Part shown: piece by piece, positions 50,978-62,550 of the stretch
How positions within the stretch are numbered: the first letter of the stretch is position 1
Layout: each line of letters begins with the position of its first letter
Source: Colocasia esculenta
Taxonomy: Eukaryota; Streptophyta; Magnoliopsida; Alismatales; Araceae
Length of the DNA: 64,000 bases
Assembly: GCA_014218235.1 (NCBI GenBank)
Contig: CM024758.1
Span: forward strand, 97,439,698 to 97,503,697
Direction of reading: 5' to 3'
The notes under the pieces: model-generated
The model's database searches: none
What the model was told of the DNA's origin: nothing
Seen by the model: the letters and a program-made list of their open reading frames with translations, nothing else
Translations under genes and position numbers: made by a program

Positions 50978-51880
50978 CTACAATTCCTTCCGTAGAGTGC
51001 TTCGAACGGTGCCATCTTGATGCTCGCTGGTAACTATTGTTGTAGGCAAACTCAATAAACGATAGATGCTCGTTCCAACATCCTTGGAATCGATAGTGCA
51101 AGCTCTCAACATGTCTTCCACTATTTGGTTGGTCCTTTCAGTTTGCCTCATCAGTTTGTGGATGGAATGCGGTACTAAAGTTGAGTTTAGTACCCAGTGA
51201 ACCTTGCAGTCCTTTCCAAAAATGAGATGTGATCTCGGATCTCGATCCGAGACTATGGATGATGGAACTCCGCGTAGTCTCACAATCTCCTTGACATATA
51301 GGGCAGCTAGTACCTCTACCGACCACTTACTCTTTATGGCTAGGAAGTGGGCAGATTTGGTTAGTCGGTCTACAATAACCCATATGGCGTTGAGTCCACC
51401 ACGAGTCTTGGGTAAACCCATGATGAAGTCCATGCCAATGCTTTCCCACTTCCATTCCGGAATATCTAGCGGTCTAAGTACACCAGCAGGGCGCAGGTGT
51501 TCCGCTTTTACTTGTTGGCAAGTAAGGCAGTGTGCGGCATGTTCAGCTATCTCTCTTTTCATGTTCGGCACCAAAACGTTCTTTTCATGTCTTGATATAT
51601 TTGGTACCTCCTGGATGAATAGTATACTTTGTCTTGTGAGCTTCATCCATTAGCTTCTCTTTAGTTATCATTGTCAGGGACGCATGTCCTCCCTTGAAAG
51701 ACGAGCCTTCCATCCTCGGTCATAGCGAAGTTCGGTCTTTCAGTTAGAGTTTCTTGACGCGAACTAAGAATGGATCATCATTTTGTTGAGCTTTGATCTC
51801 TTCCAAAAATTCGGATTGAATCTTGATGTGCAACAAAGACTCGATCATCCCTATGTTCAATATTTAAGTCTAACCTTGCG
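50978..51880 (-). pseudogene. pol: Gypsy-2 integrase
   Basis: The HHCC zinc domain (SILFIQEVPNISRHEKNVL is a degraded HH segment; CLTCQQVKAEHLRPAG keeps the cysteines) is in 51646-51500. The core has GMDFIMGLPKTRGG, VDRLTKSAHF, SDRDPR and, after a shift, HPQT...ERTNQIVEDMLRAC. Frame changes occur near 51240 and 51080. The order RT-RH-IN confirms gypsy. Confidence 0.85.
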
Positions 51881-52310
51881 AATTGTTCCAGTAGTTGCAT
51901 CTCGCCAAGGACTAGACTTGAAACAGATGCCATCGGCTTTCTACTAAGAGCATCAGCCACGACGTTCCCGTTCCTAGATGGTATTGAATGTTGAAGTCGA
52001 AATCTTTGAGGTATTCCAGCATCTTCTCTGTCTCATGTTGAGTTCTTTCTGGGAGAATAAATACTTCAGACTTTTATGGTCTGAGTAGACAGTGAATTTC
52101 TCTCCATACAAGTAGTGTCTCCGGATCTTCAAGGCGAAGACCACGGCAGCCAACTCCAGATCATGCACGGGGTAGTTGACTTCATGAGTCTTCAGTTGTC
52201 GAGAAGAGTAGGCGATGCCTTCTCCTTTTGCATCAGTACACACCCTAGCCCAATCCCTGAGGCATCGGTGTAGACAGAGAAACCCTCTCCCTCTATTGGC
52301 AGAGCGAGAA
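51881..52310 (-). pseudogene. pol: Gypsy-2 RNase H
   Basis: FSVYTDASGIGLGCVLMQ near 52290-52237, SSRQLKTHEVNYPVHDLELA (52215-52155), SDHKSLKYLFSQKEL (near 52085-52040) and ADALSRKP (51957-51934). Two frameshifts split the domain (near 52235 and 51990). Confidence 0.85.
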
Positions 52311-53303
52311 CAGGTGCTGAGGTAAGACGGTCTTTAAGAGTTTGGAAACTTTTCTCACACTCTTTACTCCAGGAATAGGGATTCTCCTTTCGTGTTAGAC
52401 GCGTGAGAGGAACGGCGATCTTTGAGAAGTCCTTGATGAACCGCCTGTAGTAGCCAGCCAGTCCTAGGAAACTTCTGATTTCGGTGACGTTGGTTGGTCT
52501 CTCCCAGTTGAGTACAACTTTGACTTTGGAGGGATCAATTGAGATGCCGTCCTTGAGATGACATGGCCCAAGAAGGACACATTCTTCGAGCCAGAATTCA
52601 CACTTGCTAAGTTTTGCGTACAGTTTGTTGTCTCGCAAGACTTGCAGTGAAATCTTCAGATGTTCTTCATGCTTTTCCTTGGTCTTGGAGTATATGAGGA
52701 TGTCGTTGATAAAGACGACTACGAACTTGTCGAGGTAGGGCCGATATATGCTGTTCATGAGTTGCATAAAGGCTCTGGAGCATTAGTTAGCCCAAAAGGC
52801 ATAACAACGAATTCATAGTGCCCGTACCTGCTTCTGAAAGCCGTCTTGAAGATATCGTCCTCCTTGATCCTCATTTGGTGATAGCCAGATCGAAGATCGA
52901 TCTTGGAGAAACATTGAGCTCCAGATATTTGGTCGAATAGTTCATCGACTCTGGGCAAAGGGTACTTGTTCTTGATGGTGAGTTGATTGAGTTGTCGATA
53001 GTCGATGCAGAGCCTCATCGATCCATCCTTCTTCCTGACGAACAGCATAGGCGCTCCCCATGGGGAAGTACTTGGTCTGATGAACCCCTTTTCTAGTAGC
53101 TCCATCAGTTGCGTCTTCAACTCCTTTAGCTCGGCAGGTGACATCCGGTACGGTTGACGCGATACCGGGGCAGCTCCAGGGATCAACTCTATGGCGAAGT
53201 TGACATCACGTTCCGGTGGAATCCCTGGCAGATCTTCAGGAAACACATCGAAAAAATCCTGGACTATGTGAATGTCTTCTATCTTAGAACCCTTCTTTTC
53301 CAC
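52192..53303 (-). pseudogene. pol: Gypsy-2 reverse transcriptase with altered catalytic box
   Basis: Frame 53303-52755 has FPEDLPGIPPERDVNFAIEL, STSPWGAPMLFVRKKDGSMR, LCIDYRQLNQLTIKNKYPLP and SKIDLRSGYHQMRIKEDDI. Frame 52767-52192 carries VVVFINDILIYSKTKEKHEE: the first catalytic Asp of the F-x-D-D box reads Asn (FIND), so this copy should be inactive even without the frameshift near 52765. SFLGLAGYYRRFIKDFS follows. Gypsy-1 keeps FIDD. Confidence 0.88.
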
Positions 53304-53345
53304 TACTACGGCTGCTAGGAAAGCAATACACCTTTCCTTATCATG

Positions 53346-53765
53346 TTATGGGCTTTTATGGCGGAGATTAGAGACATCATCTCTTATGTCTGATCTCGGA
53401 GAATGCCAATTTAGGAAAGTCACTAAAGGTAACCTTCCCTTTCTTATAGTCGACACTTGCCCCATAAGTGACAACCAGTCGGCTCCCAAAATTACATCAT
53501 AGCCTTCCATGGGCATACACACCAGGTCGGCTTTTAGGTTATGGTCTCCGATCATTACATCGGCAGATGGAAAGTATTTGTTCAATTTCTCCTTTTCCCC
53601 TAGTGGCGTTATGACAGAGAACTCACAACCCATGAATATATGTTTAGTATTCACAGTATCAGCAAAGTTTTGAGATATAAATGAATGAGTGGCTCCAGTA
53701 TCAAATAAAACAAATGCTGATAATGAGAAAACTTGAAGGGTACCTTCTACCACGCCACCTTCCAT
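53346..53765 (-). CDS. Gypsy-2 aspartic protease
   Basis: A 139-codon frame starting MEGGVVEGTLQVFSLSAFV, with the catalytic motif LFDTGATHSFIS at about residues 17-28 and the second conserved segment GYDVILGADWLS at about 88-99. It is better preserved than the Gypsy-1 protease. It is encoded between gag and RT in the polyprotein, so the Met is not necessarily a start. The last 20 or so residues are probably frame-shifted. Confidence 0.8.
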   Translation of the reverse strand: MEGGVVEGTLQVFSLSAFVLFDTGATHSFISQNFADTVNTKHIFMGCEFSVITPLGEKEKLNKYFPSADVMIGDHNLKADLVCMPMEGYDVILGADWLSLMGQVSTIRKGRLPLVTFLNWHSPRSDIRDDVSNLRHKSP

Positions 53766-53809
53766 AGCAGGTTCCTCATCATGCAGGGCTTGCAGTCGGC
53801 CCTGTTTCT

Positions 53810-54725
53810 TAGGCGCATTAGGGCGCCTCTCATTCTTTTAGTAGCGGGCACTCGGGGATGCGGTGCTCGCGACTTCCGCAGCGCAGACATGTGCCGACCT
53901 TCCTCCAGCATTCATCAACGTGTGACCCAGCTTGTCATAGTGTTTACAGTTGCTTTTTTCTAGAGTGTATGGGACTATCGCCTTGGGTTTCCTTTCTTGT
54001 CTAGGACCCTCTGTGAGGTTGAGGGGACACTTCTTGCCATTGTTTGGCCTAGCAGATGATTGACTCGAGGTCAATTCCTTCTTCACGAACTTCCCTTTGA
54101 TACGGTCGGTGAAGTCCGTAGCATCTTCCAAAAGTGAGCTTTATTCACCATCTCGGCATTGGTTTGGATGTCGAGAGGTGCTAGTTGGGTGATGTATTGT
54201 GGCTTACGGCCGTTGAGAAAGCGCTTAGCCTTCATTCTTTCAGTGTTCACCAGATGTGCAGCATAGCGCGCCAGTCTTGAGAACTAGACTTCATACTCGG
54301 CCACAGTCAGGCTCCTCTGTTAAAGAGCAGCGAATTCCGCAGCCTTCCTTTCTTGGACACGCTCGGAGAAGTACTTGGTGTTAAATGCTTCCTTGAATTC
54401 GGTTCAGGTGAATTGACCGTTCTCCCTAGTAGCTTCCACTGACTCCCACCAAGCGCGGGTGTCCTTCTCCAGTTGGAAAGTAGCTAGTAGCAGCTTATCC
54501 CCCGCTGCACATTGCATAACACGGAAAATTCTTTCCGTTTCCTTCAGCCAGTGCTCGGCTTCATCCGGATCCATGGATCCACTGAACCTAAACGAGTTCA
54601 GAATCACGATGCAGCTCGCCTGCACCGCCACGGTTTCCGCCACCTTGGGTAGCTTGCATGATTGCACGAGTCAGCTCTTGAATGGTCTGTTGCATGCCCC
54701 TCATTTGAGCACGTTCAGCAGCCAT
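53810..54725 (-). pseudogene. gag: Gypsy-2 gag
   Basis: The start MAAERAQMRGMQQTIQELTR at 54725 is followed by the core: FSGSMDPDEAEHWLKETERI, VMQCAAGDKLLLATFQLEKD, TRAWWESVE, KYFSERVQERKAAEFA and a knuckle region (NCKHYDKLGHT near 53950, CLRCG remnant near 53880). Stops and shifts occur near 54600, 54405 and 54290. It is homologous to Gypsy-1 gag throughout. Confidence 0.85.
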
Positions 54726-54909
54726 CTCGATTGCTTAGTTCCTACAAAAATAGCTTACTGTTATGATACTGATGTGAGATTTAATTCGTGCGTGTGTGAG
54801 TTTATTTTAGCTAGTTACCCTTGGCTCTAACCACAACTCACATAGGTAGGACAATTGACTCTAGTCGAGGCTGGTCAACCTAGATCATCTTATACTTAAG
54901 AATAACCTA

Positions 54910-54922
54910 GGCTCTGATACCA
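54910..54922 (-). promoter_or_regulatory. Gypsy-2 primer binding site
   Basis: Minus-strand TGGTATCAGAGCC, 6 bp after the 5' LTR; a perfect match to the initiator-Met tRNA complement. Confidence 0.92.
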
Positions 54923-54928
54923 CAAAAC

Positions 54929-57908
54929 TGTCACGCCCCGACGAGGAATATCGGAACGCGAGGCAGTTGCAAGAAAAGGTATAGAGCAAGTACTAGACAT
55001 CAAACCATTGCACAATGAATAATACTAAAGCAAAACTTTCTCATTAATAATTTCCAATGTCTAGTTACAACCACTAATATCAGAGCCAATCTATAGGGCC
55101 CAATTACATTGAAATAAAGCAAAGACTAACTTCAAACCTAACTACTACAACGCTAAACATAGTAATAGGACGCTAGGGTACTCATGACATCACTCCAGGT
55201 CGTTCCCGTCCTCTTGAGTGTATGGTTCATCTGCGGTCTCATCTGAGAACACAATGATAAATAATGCAGGGTGAGACGATACGCCAGTAGGACTTTAATC
55301 TCAATAGTCAAGTAGGCTTTAAATAGTTAATGCATTAAAGGCAGAGTAACTAATGATAGAGCGAGAGAGTCAAGTCAAAGATAGCAGGATAACATGTGAA
55401 CGAAATAGCACAGGTTTCCAAATATAGCACGAACGACAATTATAGCACAATTAGTAAGATGGCCATAGCACAATAGCACAAAGTATAGCAATAGCACAAC
55501 GAGTATAGCATAGCACTTTGTTGTCAACAGACAACGAGAGAATATATCACTTTTGATTGTCATTAGATTAATCTAGATAGTATGGCACTTGGATGTAATG
55601 CCGACACCCTGATCATTTAACTCCATGGGTAATGGCACTTTCGGGCGCTCTCCCAAGGACCAGATCGGGCCCTATTGCGCTGGCATTGGTATATTGTTTA
55701 TCTTTAGACAATCAGTCAATGGCCAATATGGAGTACCAAGAAAAATAGATGAGAGCACTAGATGAATAGACGAGATAGCAGAGTGAATGTGAATAGATGA
55801 GCGAGTAGAGTATAGACGAGAGCTAGTGGACATTGCACGTAACACGTCGAGTAAACAGGCGATAGTAACAGTTGCAAACACGCGCACTTGGTGTTGGCAG
55901 TCAGGTGGAACTCACAACTCTACCACTGGCCATGTTAAGCACAGGTCCAGAGGTCCGGCGTGATTCAAGATAAGAGCGAACTTCTAATAGTCGTTTGGAT
56001 CGTATTGATCCCTAAAGGGGTATCATAGGTGTTAGGGTACAACCGGCTCGTCGACCATGTGGGAATCCATGGACAGAGGAGACTTACGGAGGCCTTGAAC
56101 AAAGACTCACTAGTCCGGCAGAAGGAGTATCCATCGAAGAGTTCGTCCAAGTCAGGAAAGGGGGGTAATTATGGAAACAAGTGCTCGACGTTCTAGAGGA
56201 GTTCTAGAACAGTGGAGCGTCGAGATCGGTGTTTCAAAACAATGCGAAAATCGAGGACAAGTTCATTTATAATTAAGGCAATTTAATTACATAAATTACC
56301 AGATATATTATGTCACATGTTCATGCCAGTTAAGCCACATTTGGATGGTTCGAGTGTGTGCATGTGACATGAAATCATAGATGGAAATTAGTCGTGTGTA
56401 TGTATTTTAAATCACATATAAAAGTTCAATTTATGTTAGCGCATTTACTGCGAGTATAACTGAGATTAAAGGGGCAAGCACATAGGCAATTAGAGCATTG
56501 CAAATCAAGGTTTTTCTGTAAACAATCCTATGATCGCGACGGACACTTGTAAGGATCGCGATGGGGACGGATCAGAACGCGACAGTACCTTGTAAGGATC
56601 GCGACAGGCTTGTCTGATCAGGCACTAAGAACGCGACAGACCGTTCAGACCAGGCACAGCGATCGCGACAGAAATGCCTGTTGCGTTCAGAACGCGACCG
56701 GCAGACTGTCGCAATCAGACCTCAGAACGCGACCTATCGGGCCGTTGCGTTTTGGTGGTCTGTGCCTGAGTACGACAGGGATCAGACCTGTCTTGGATTG
56801 CAGACCAGATTTTCCCTTTTTTGACACAGGGTTGTTCTAATACTAAGAACAAATGGTATAGTGCATGAAAAATCACGAAACTAATTTTAAATAGATCCAG
56901 AAATGCATGAGAACTTCCAGTAAATCAGAATCGAAAAGCAACGAAGGTTTTAACATGGTTTAATAAAGAGTATTCAGGGCGAACATAGAACTGTGTATAG
57001 TTGGGATCAACGAATTAGTTCGCATGATAGGGTGGATGGAAAAATAGGGCTTTTAGGGGCAAATGAAACCTAACAACCATCAAAATCTTCAATAAAAATT
57101 TCATGGCATGTGATTAACTGTAGAAGGAGAACTAGATTTAATAACGGGGTTCAGGGTCAAGACAAGTGCAGAACTTCGAAAATCAAGAAGTAATTATTGA
57201 CTCGATGATAAATCATGAAACTTGAGGGTATTACTCATGATGATGGGAAGAACCTACAATTAAAACTTTACAGTTTATGCTTGTGAGAATGCCTACCTTT
57301 CACGTTTTTCCTCTCTAGGGCAAGAACTTGAAGAACTCGGGGAAGAACTTGGGAGATCCCTCTTCTCCACGAATTCTCCTCCTCTTGGCCTTTCTTCCTG
57401 GTCCAGCAACCCCTTGGCACGAGCTAGGGCCGGCCATGAGGGTTTTAGGAGAGTATTTAAGCTTCTCCTTTTTCTATTTCCTAATTGGACTCTAATTCTC
57501 TTAAATTCTGAATTTCCTCTTTTCCTCCCCCTTTAACCAAGAGATCCCTAATGTGGTTGTGAGAGAAAGGATTCGTGGCCAAGCAATTGGGGTAGGTTTA
57601 TGATTCCAAATCCAACCCAAATCATTTATTTTAATGCATTAAATATCCTCCTTTTATTTAAGTAATATTTTAGTTACGATTTTAGATATTTTTCTATTAT
57701 TTCCCTTTTAAAATCTCTTTTTTAGCCCACTAATTTCTAATGGGTCCATTAACAAAGCTCATTACTTATTTTCATTTGATGGGTTTTATTTAATTCTCTT
57801 CTCTTTGATTTTCTAATAATTTAATTAGTTTCTCTCATTTGATTTTCCAATTATCAAGATTTTAATATTATGTAAAATTTTAATTCTCCAAAAATTCAGG
57901 TTGCTACA
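54929..57908 (-). repeat. Gypsy-2 5' LTR
   Basis: 2,980 bp. On the minus strand it has an intact TATA-like box GCTTAAATACTCTCC (57462-57448), a MAGPSSCQG upstream frame (start 57437), donor-like AAAG|GTAGGC (57296), the CGCGAC array (56530-56770) and acceptor-like TTCTCAG (55243). The primer site follows the end at 54929. Confidence 0.93.
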
Positions 57909-57913
57909 TAATA

Positions 57914-58392
57914 TGTGCAGTGTTGTTAAATTTCTGTTTCTGTTTGTAAACACGCTGATTTACCTTTTTAGAATTTTTAATTCTTTTTTCTGCTACAAAT
58001 TTAGGGTTGGATGCACTTCAGGATGAATAATATCTTCTTCATTCAAGGGGGTGTGTATCCTAATCCATATTTTTTCTTACCTACCTTAGATCCTTTTATC
58101 CTAACAAATAAGGAGGTTTTGTAGTTGGAAATCTTTTCTAGTAGATTTCATGTAATTATTTTCCTCTTTTAGTTTTTCTTCATCCTTAAGTTCCTTAAGG
58201 TTTGATTCCATTTCCAAAATCTTACTGTTTTTATTTTTAAAATCTTCGCACAGCAATTCATTAGCTCTTTTGGTTTCAGTTAAACTTTTATTTAACCTTT
58301 CTGCTTCATTCTTTAGAAAGGTATTAGCCTTTTATTGATTTAGTAAGTTTAGTTTAACTATTTTCATTTGCTTAATTACTGTTTTTATTTTT
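57914..58392 (-). pseudogene. Copia-2 gag-pol linker, proximal part
   Basis: Minus-strand continuation of gag after the acidic segment: a degraded Lys/Glu/Asn-rich coiled-coil-like stretch (matching Copia-1 2744-3180), ending at the Gypsy-2 insertion (57913). Several frame changes and stops are present. Confidence 0.65.
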
Positions 58393-59532
58393 CTACAGTT
58401 CATTAAAAGCATCTTCAAGATTGTCAAAATCCGATTCAGAACAGGAGGTAAAGGAGGTTTCGAAATTTACCTGCTCTAGTCCTTCCATGAGGGCTAGATT
58501 TGCCTTTTCTTCCTCTTCGGATTCCGAGCTTGAGGATTCTGAGCTGGTAGCTTCTTCGTTGTCCCATGTTGCTGCCATTGCCTTCTTTTTGTATTTTCTG
58601 AATCTCTTTTCTTTGCCTTTCTTCTTGTCGGATCTTTCTGCTTGATCCTTTTTCTTTAGCTTGGGACATTCAAATTTGTAATGTCCAGGTTGGTTGCACT
58701 CATAGAAAGTTGGCTCCTTCTTCTTGCCTTTCTTGAAAAATCTCTTGGAGCCGAACTTCTTTTTCTTTGCAAGGATTCTCTGCAACTTTCTTGAAAGCAT
58801 AGCCTCGTCATCACTATCATCTGACTTTTCTTTAGAATCTTCAGATGAAGAGGAATCTGCAATCTTCAAAGCATTTGACATTTTCTTTTTCGAAGAATTT
58901 TAGCAAATCTCTCCATATTAATTTCATGAGCCATGAGGGAACCAATTAGCTTATCAATAGATAATTGAGTTAAATCATGTGCTTCCTCAATGGCCGTAAC
59001 TTTAGGAGTCCAAACATTAGTAAGAGATCTTAAAATTTTCCTAACTGTTTCTTCATTAGTTAAGATTTTTCCTAGAGAGCTTAATCCTACTATTATGTTT
59101 GAAAATTTGTTATACATCTGAGTTATATTTTCTGTTGGGAGCATTTTGAATTGTTCATATTGTGACACAAGAATATCTATTCTTGTTTGTTTAACCCTAT
59201 CAGTACCTTCATATGTTACTTGGAGTTTGTCCCACATTTCTTTTGCTATTCTACAAGCCTAGCCTATTGAACTCTCTTTTAGAAAGGGCACAGCAAAGAT
59301 AGTTTTTAGCTTTGTAGTTTAAACATATTTCTTTTATCAGCCAGTGAAAGACCAGAAGAGGAGGTCTCACCAATGATTTGGAAATCACCTTGTTCTATTA
59401 CCTGCCATAGGTCGAAGTCAGTTCCTCTGATGAAGCACTCCATAGCATCTTCCAATATTGATAGTCCTCACCATCAAAGAATGGTGGTCTTGTAACAGAT
59501 TGGCCTTCATAATTGTGAGCTTCAGCTGCCAT
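58393..59532 (-). pseudogene. gag: Copia-2 gag (UBN2-type core and zinc knuckle)
   Basis: ATG at 59532 (MAAEAHNYEGQSVTRPP), 52 bp after the LTR. Frame 59237-58866 has MWDKLQVTYEGTDRVKQTRI, NEETVRKILRSL and LSIDKLIGSLMAHEINMERF, the copia-type gag core (UBN2 family). Frame 58881-58393 carries the basic region and the knuckle with one Cys replaced or shifted (FYECNQPGHYKFEC), then KKKGKEKR and the Ser/Glu-rich tail SSESSSSESEEEEKANLAL. Frameshifts near 59480, 59250 and 58880. Confidence 0.85.
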
Positions 59533-59569
59533 TTCTTCTCAAATCTTTTAGATTCTTCTGAGAAGACCT

Positions 59570-59583
59570 TGCTCTGATACCAC
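59570..59583 (-). promoter_or_regulatory. Copia-2 primer binding site
   Basis: Minus-strand AGTGGTATCAGAGC immediately after the LTR end ATCCAACA; complementary to initiator-Met tRNA. Confidence 0.92.
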
Positions 59584-59584
59584 T

Positions 59585-61712
59585 TGTTGGATCGAAATGG
59601 CACTATAGATGTCCTAGAGGGGGGGGGGGGGGGGTGAATAGGACTTCGGACTTTATAATTTTTTTTTTCTGAAATTGCACAACACTAAATAAATTCGTTA
59701 GTACTTAGTGTGGTGTGTGTGATTCAAGTGTGAACTAGGCGGAAACAATCACACAAATATGCACAAGGATTTCCCAGGTTCGGCCCTTCCTACATGGAAG
59801 TCCTACATCCAATCCTCAAGCCAACCACTTGAGATTTCCACTATCTGCCAATAACTTGGCCTTCTCTCACCTTGAGAGGTAATACAAACCCACTTGCTCC
59901 CAAGCAAGTCTTCCCTAAACAGGGGTACAAAAGAATGCCTTCCACAAGGCCTTCCCTTCACAAGAGGGGTAAGCAGGAACACACCTCTTGCTGAAATTAC
60001 ACAGAAGAAAGAAATAAATGACTCTTGTGTGTTTGCTTCAAGAATGAGCAAAAACACACAATTCAGAAAAGTTAACAGATTGGAGTTGAAACTAAAATCC
60101 TTTCTGAATGAGCAGGGTGGGCTTCAGAAAAAGTATGCAATTACAGATTGCCACCCGGACACAAGACTTATGTGGAAACAAGGAGAGCTGATGAGAATCT
60201 TGCTGAAAGGGGAGCTCTCCAACTTGTGGCTTGGAAGAGGGCTTGTGAGAATTCTTGGCTTGAGAAAACTGTAAGTATTGAGCTCACTGGAGTTGAATTG
60301 CACTTGATATCTCTGTATATTCTTCTTTCAAACTTCAGCTTCTTTTATAATCTTCAGAATGTAGCCATTTGAAAAATGGCCGTTGGAATTTGCCCGTTTG
60401 AAGAGAGCTCTAGGATCCTTTGGATTTTGTGAGGCTTGTTGTCCATGGGTCCTTCTGTCTTGCTTCTTTCCAATGTCTTCAGACGAGGGTTGCAGCTTCA
60501 CAGCTAGAAGATCAACTTCTCATTAAATGGACTGTGAAGGTAGCATCTTGAAAATGTGCTTCAATAAATGTCTGCAGCAAAGACAAGACAAAAGGAAGAG
60601 TATCTCCATACCTTTGAGGTAGGTGAGTCAGAAAGAAAAAGAAAGGGTAGAAACCTCGTATAGGCATGCTTTTCAGATAGAAAGAAGGACAGACAGTTGT
60701 ACTAAGAAGGTAAGGTATGGGTCTGACAGTGGTAGGTGAGCCTCTGTCAGATGCCATGCGCCTGAAATGTAATAAATGCACTATCTCTTCTGTATCCACA
60801 AAATCCGGATCATTTTCATGAAGCAAATAGCTCAGTTTGAATAAAGAGTTGCAGAAATAATCTAAACATTTTTGGATGAATAGTTTAAGTATAATATGTC
60901 TTATCTTGTCAGAAAAATAATAATAAAATAATGATATTTTGATGGATCAGCAAAATATTTGATCATTGAAAAGTTTATTAGAATAATGTCAAAAGATGAT
61001 TAGGAAACAAGATTACACTAATTGTTGAACTGGAAGGTTCATAGAAACACTAAGTACAGAGCTGACAGTGAAGTTGGATACAAAGGAATATGCAATTCGA
61101 CTATGGAAGTTGAAGAATGATTCGACTTCAATAGATATTATACTAGAATATAAGTTGGGAATGAAAAAATGATTCGACTTTGTAAAAGATTATAATTCGA
61201 CTCTAGAAGTCGGAGTTGAAACTAGAATAATTCGACTATTGGAGAAGTTAGGATTTGACTTCTGAGGAAATGAAGGCAATTCGACTTTAGCAGTCGAATA
61301 CTGAGGAATTAGAGTTCTGAAGCATTCAACTGTAGGAGTCAAAGTTGATAATCAGATTATGTAGTTAACTTTATGAAGTATTCGACTGTATAAGTCGAAG
61401 TTTGACAGTCGAATTACGAATATTGGTGTGGACTTAGAAAAAATCCTGAGTGGTTTTTAACTTTGATTCTGAAGGAGTCGGAGTTAGCAGTCGAAGTCTC
61501 AAGTCAGATTCAGTATGACATAGGGAGAGTCTGTGGACTTAGAAAAATCTTGAGATGGAGTTTGTCACATTATTATATATATATATATATATATTGTGAT
61601 ATGTAATTGATATATTACTCTGTAGAAAGTTATTTAAAAGTTTTGTCATAGCAAAAACATGATATATACTAGTCTACAAAATCTTAGATTTTCTTAGGGG
61701 TAGTGCTCAACA
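59585..61712 (-). repeat. Copia-2 5' LTR
   Basis: 2,128 bp, closely similar to the 3' LTR. The G-tract is about 18 G (59618-59635) against 9 in the 3' LTR, and the (TA)n run is shorter. Minus-strand TATA box at 60349-60342. Target copy GCTGA follows at 61713-61717. Confidence 0.93.
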
Positions 61713-61717
61713 GCTGA

Positions 61718-62378
61718 TCAGAGTAAAAACTCAAAAGATTGCATGGCATATCATATAGTGGCTTTAATAAGCAATGAACAAGAAGTTCAAAATGAGAACA
61801 TATCACATGAATAAGAACTGGTCATATTCACAATAACACATATTAACATAATCAAGTATATCATATCAAACGAAGGCACTTTCAAATCTTGCACACATAC
61901 CAGTGTCATGCCATGCACCACAAGTTCATAGTCTTGTGGTTAATAAGTAGGTTGAGGTGCTCCTTCCCAGGACCAGACATGACTTATTTCACATACATGA
62001 ATGATCATGGACATGAGTCGCACATAATGCTGATCACATAACATATTATGGCCAACATATTCCAAATGGGAACACAAGTAGCTAATGTGATATTCTCACG
62101 GATTTCAAAGTACAATAGTAGCTCAAGAATAACAAGGAATGTGAATTTCAAGAGTGTAATAGCAACAACGAATCCATGATAGGTAATAAGGTAGGCAGAC
62201 TAATATCTACATGAGTTCCTACATTCTAAGACATGAGTTTTCAATTTACAAAGCAGGAAAGACTTTCACGTTAGAGTTCAAAATCAATCATATGAGAAGA
62301 AGATTAAATCAAGATTCTTAAGAGTAGTTAAAATAAGTCTATGTATTTAAAGCTTTGCATACATTTTGACAGTTTTTA
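61718..62378 (-). mobile_element. LTR C, right part (gypsy-type)
   Basis: Continuation of the element split at 37980. TCCCAGGACCAGACATG near 61967 resembles CCCCAGGACCAGATCAGG inside the Gypsy-2 LTR (near 48083), at a comparable place. AT-rich; no gene and no clear right end before the sequence changes at 62379. Confidence 0.45.
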
Positions 62379-62450
62379 TGTAACGGCCCATTCCACCCGG
62401 TACGGTTATACCAACCCACATCGGATGAGAGCAAGTCGCTATAGGGGAGA
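62379..62450 (+). mobile_element. Start of an unidentified LTR or TRIM-like repeat, cut by the gap
   Basis: TGTAACGGCCCATTCCACCC begins abruptly and CCCACATCGGATGAGAG follows, both of which look like common plant LTR/TRIM terminal sequences. Only 72 bp are visible before the gap. Confidence 0.3.
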
Positions 62451-62550
62451 NNNNNNNNNNNNNNNNNNNNNNNNNNNNNNNNNNNNNNNNNNNNNNNNNN
62501 NNNNNNNNNNNNNNNNNNNNNNNNNNNNNNNNNNNNNNNNNNNNNNNNNN
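62451..62550. other. Assembly gap (100 N)
   Basis: Exactly 100 unknown bases, a conventional placeholder. It ends at the G-tract of a copia LTR. Any frame crossing it is meaningless. Confidence 0.99.

Larger units (their letters stand above)
47361..57908 (-). mobile_element. Gypsy-2: complete Tekay/Del-like chromovirus nested in Copia-2
   Basis: 10,548 bp with LTRs 47361-50350 and 54929-57908 and a perfect TAATA target duplication (47356-47360 and 57909-57913). It has an initiator-Met primer site, gag-PR-RT-RH-IN-chromodomain and a polypurine tract. The coding parts have frameshifts and a changed RT active site. LTR similarity is high by eye, but scattered small differences are present. Confidence 0.93.
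37981..61712 (-). mobile_element. Copia-2: structurally complete Sirevirus-like element with Gypsy-2 nested
   Basis: Both LTRs (37981-40103 and 59585-61712) and a perfect GCTGA target duplication (37976-37980 and 61713-61717) are present. It has an initiator-Met primer site, gag, pol (PR-IN-RT-RH), an accessory gene and two polypurine tracts. Without the 10,548-bp Gypsy-2 it is about 13.2 kb, within the range for Sireviruses carrying an extra gene. Several long frames remain (RT/RNase H 400 codons, integrase 301), but gag and the accessory gene are broken. Confidence 0.93.
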
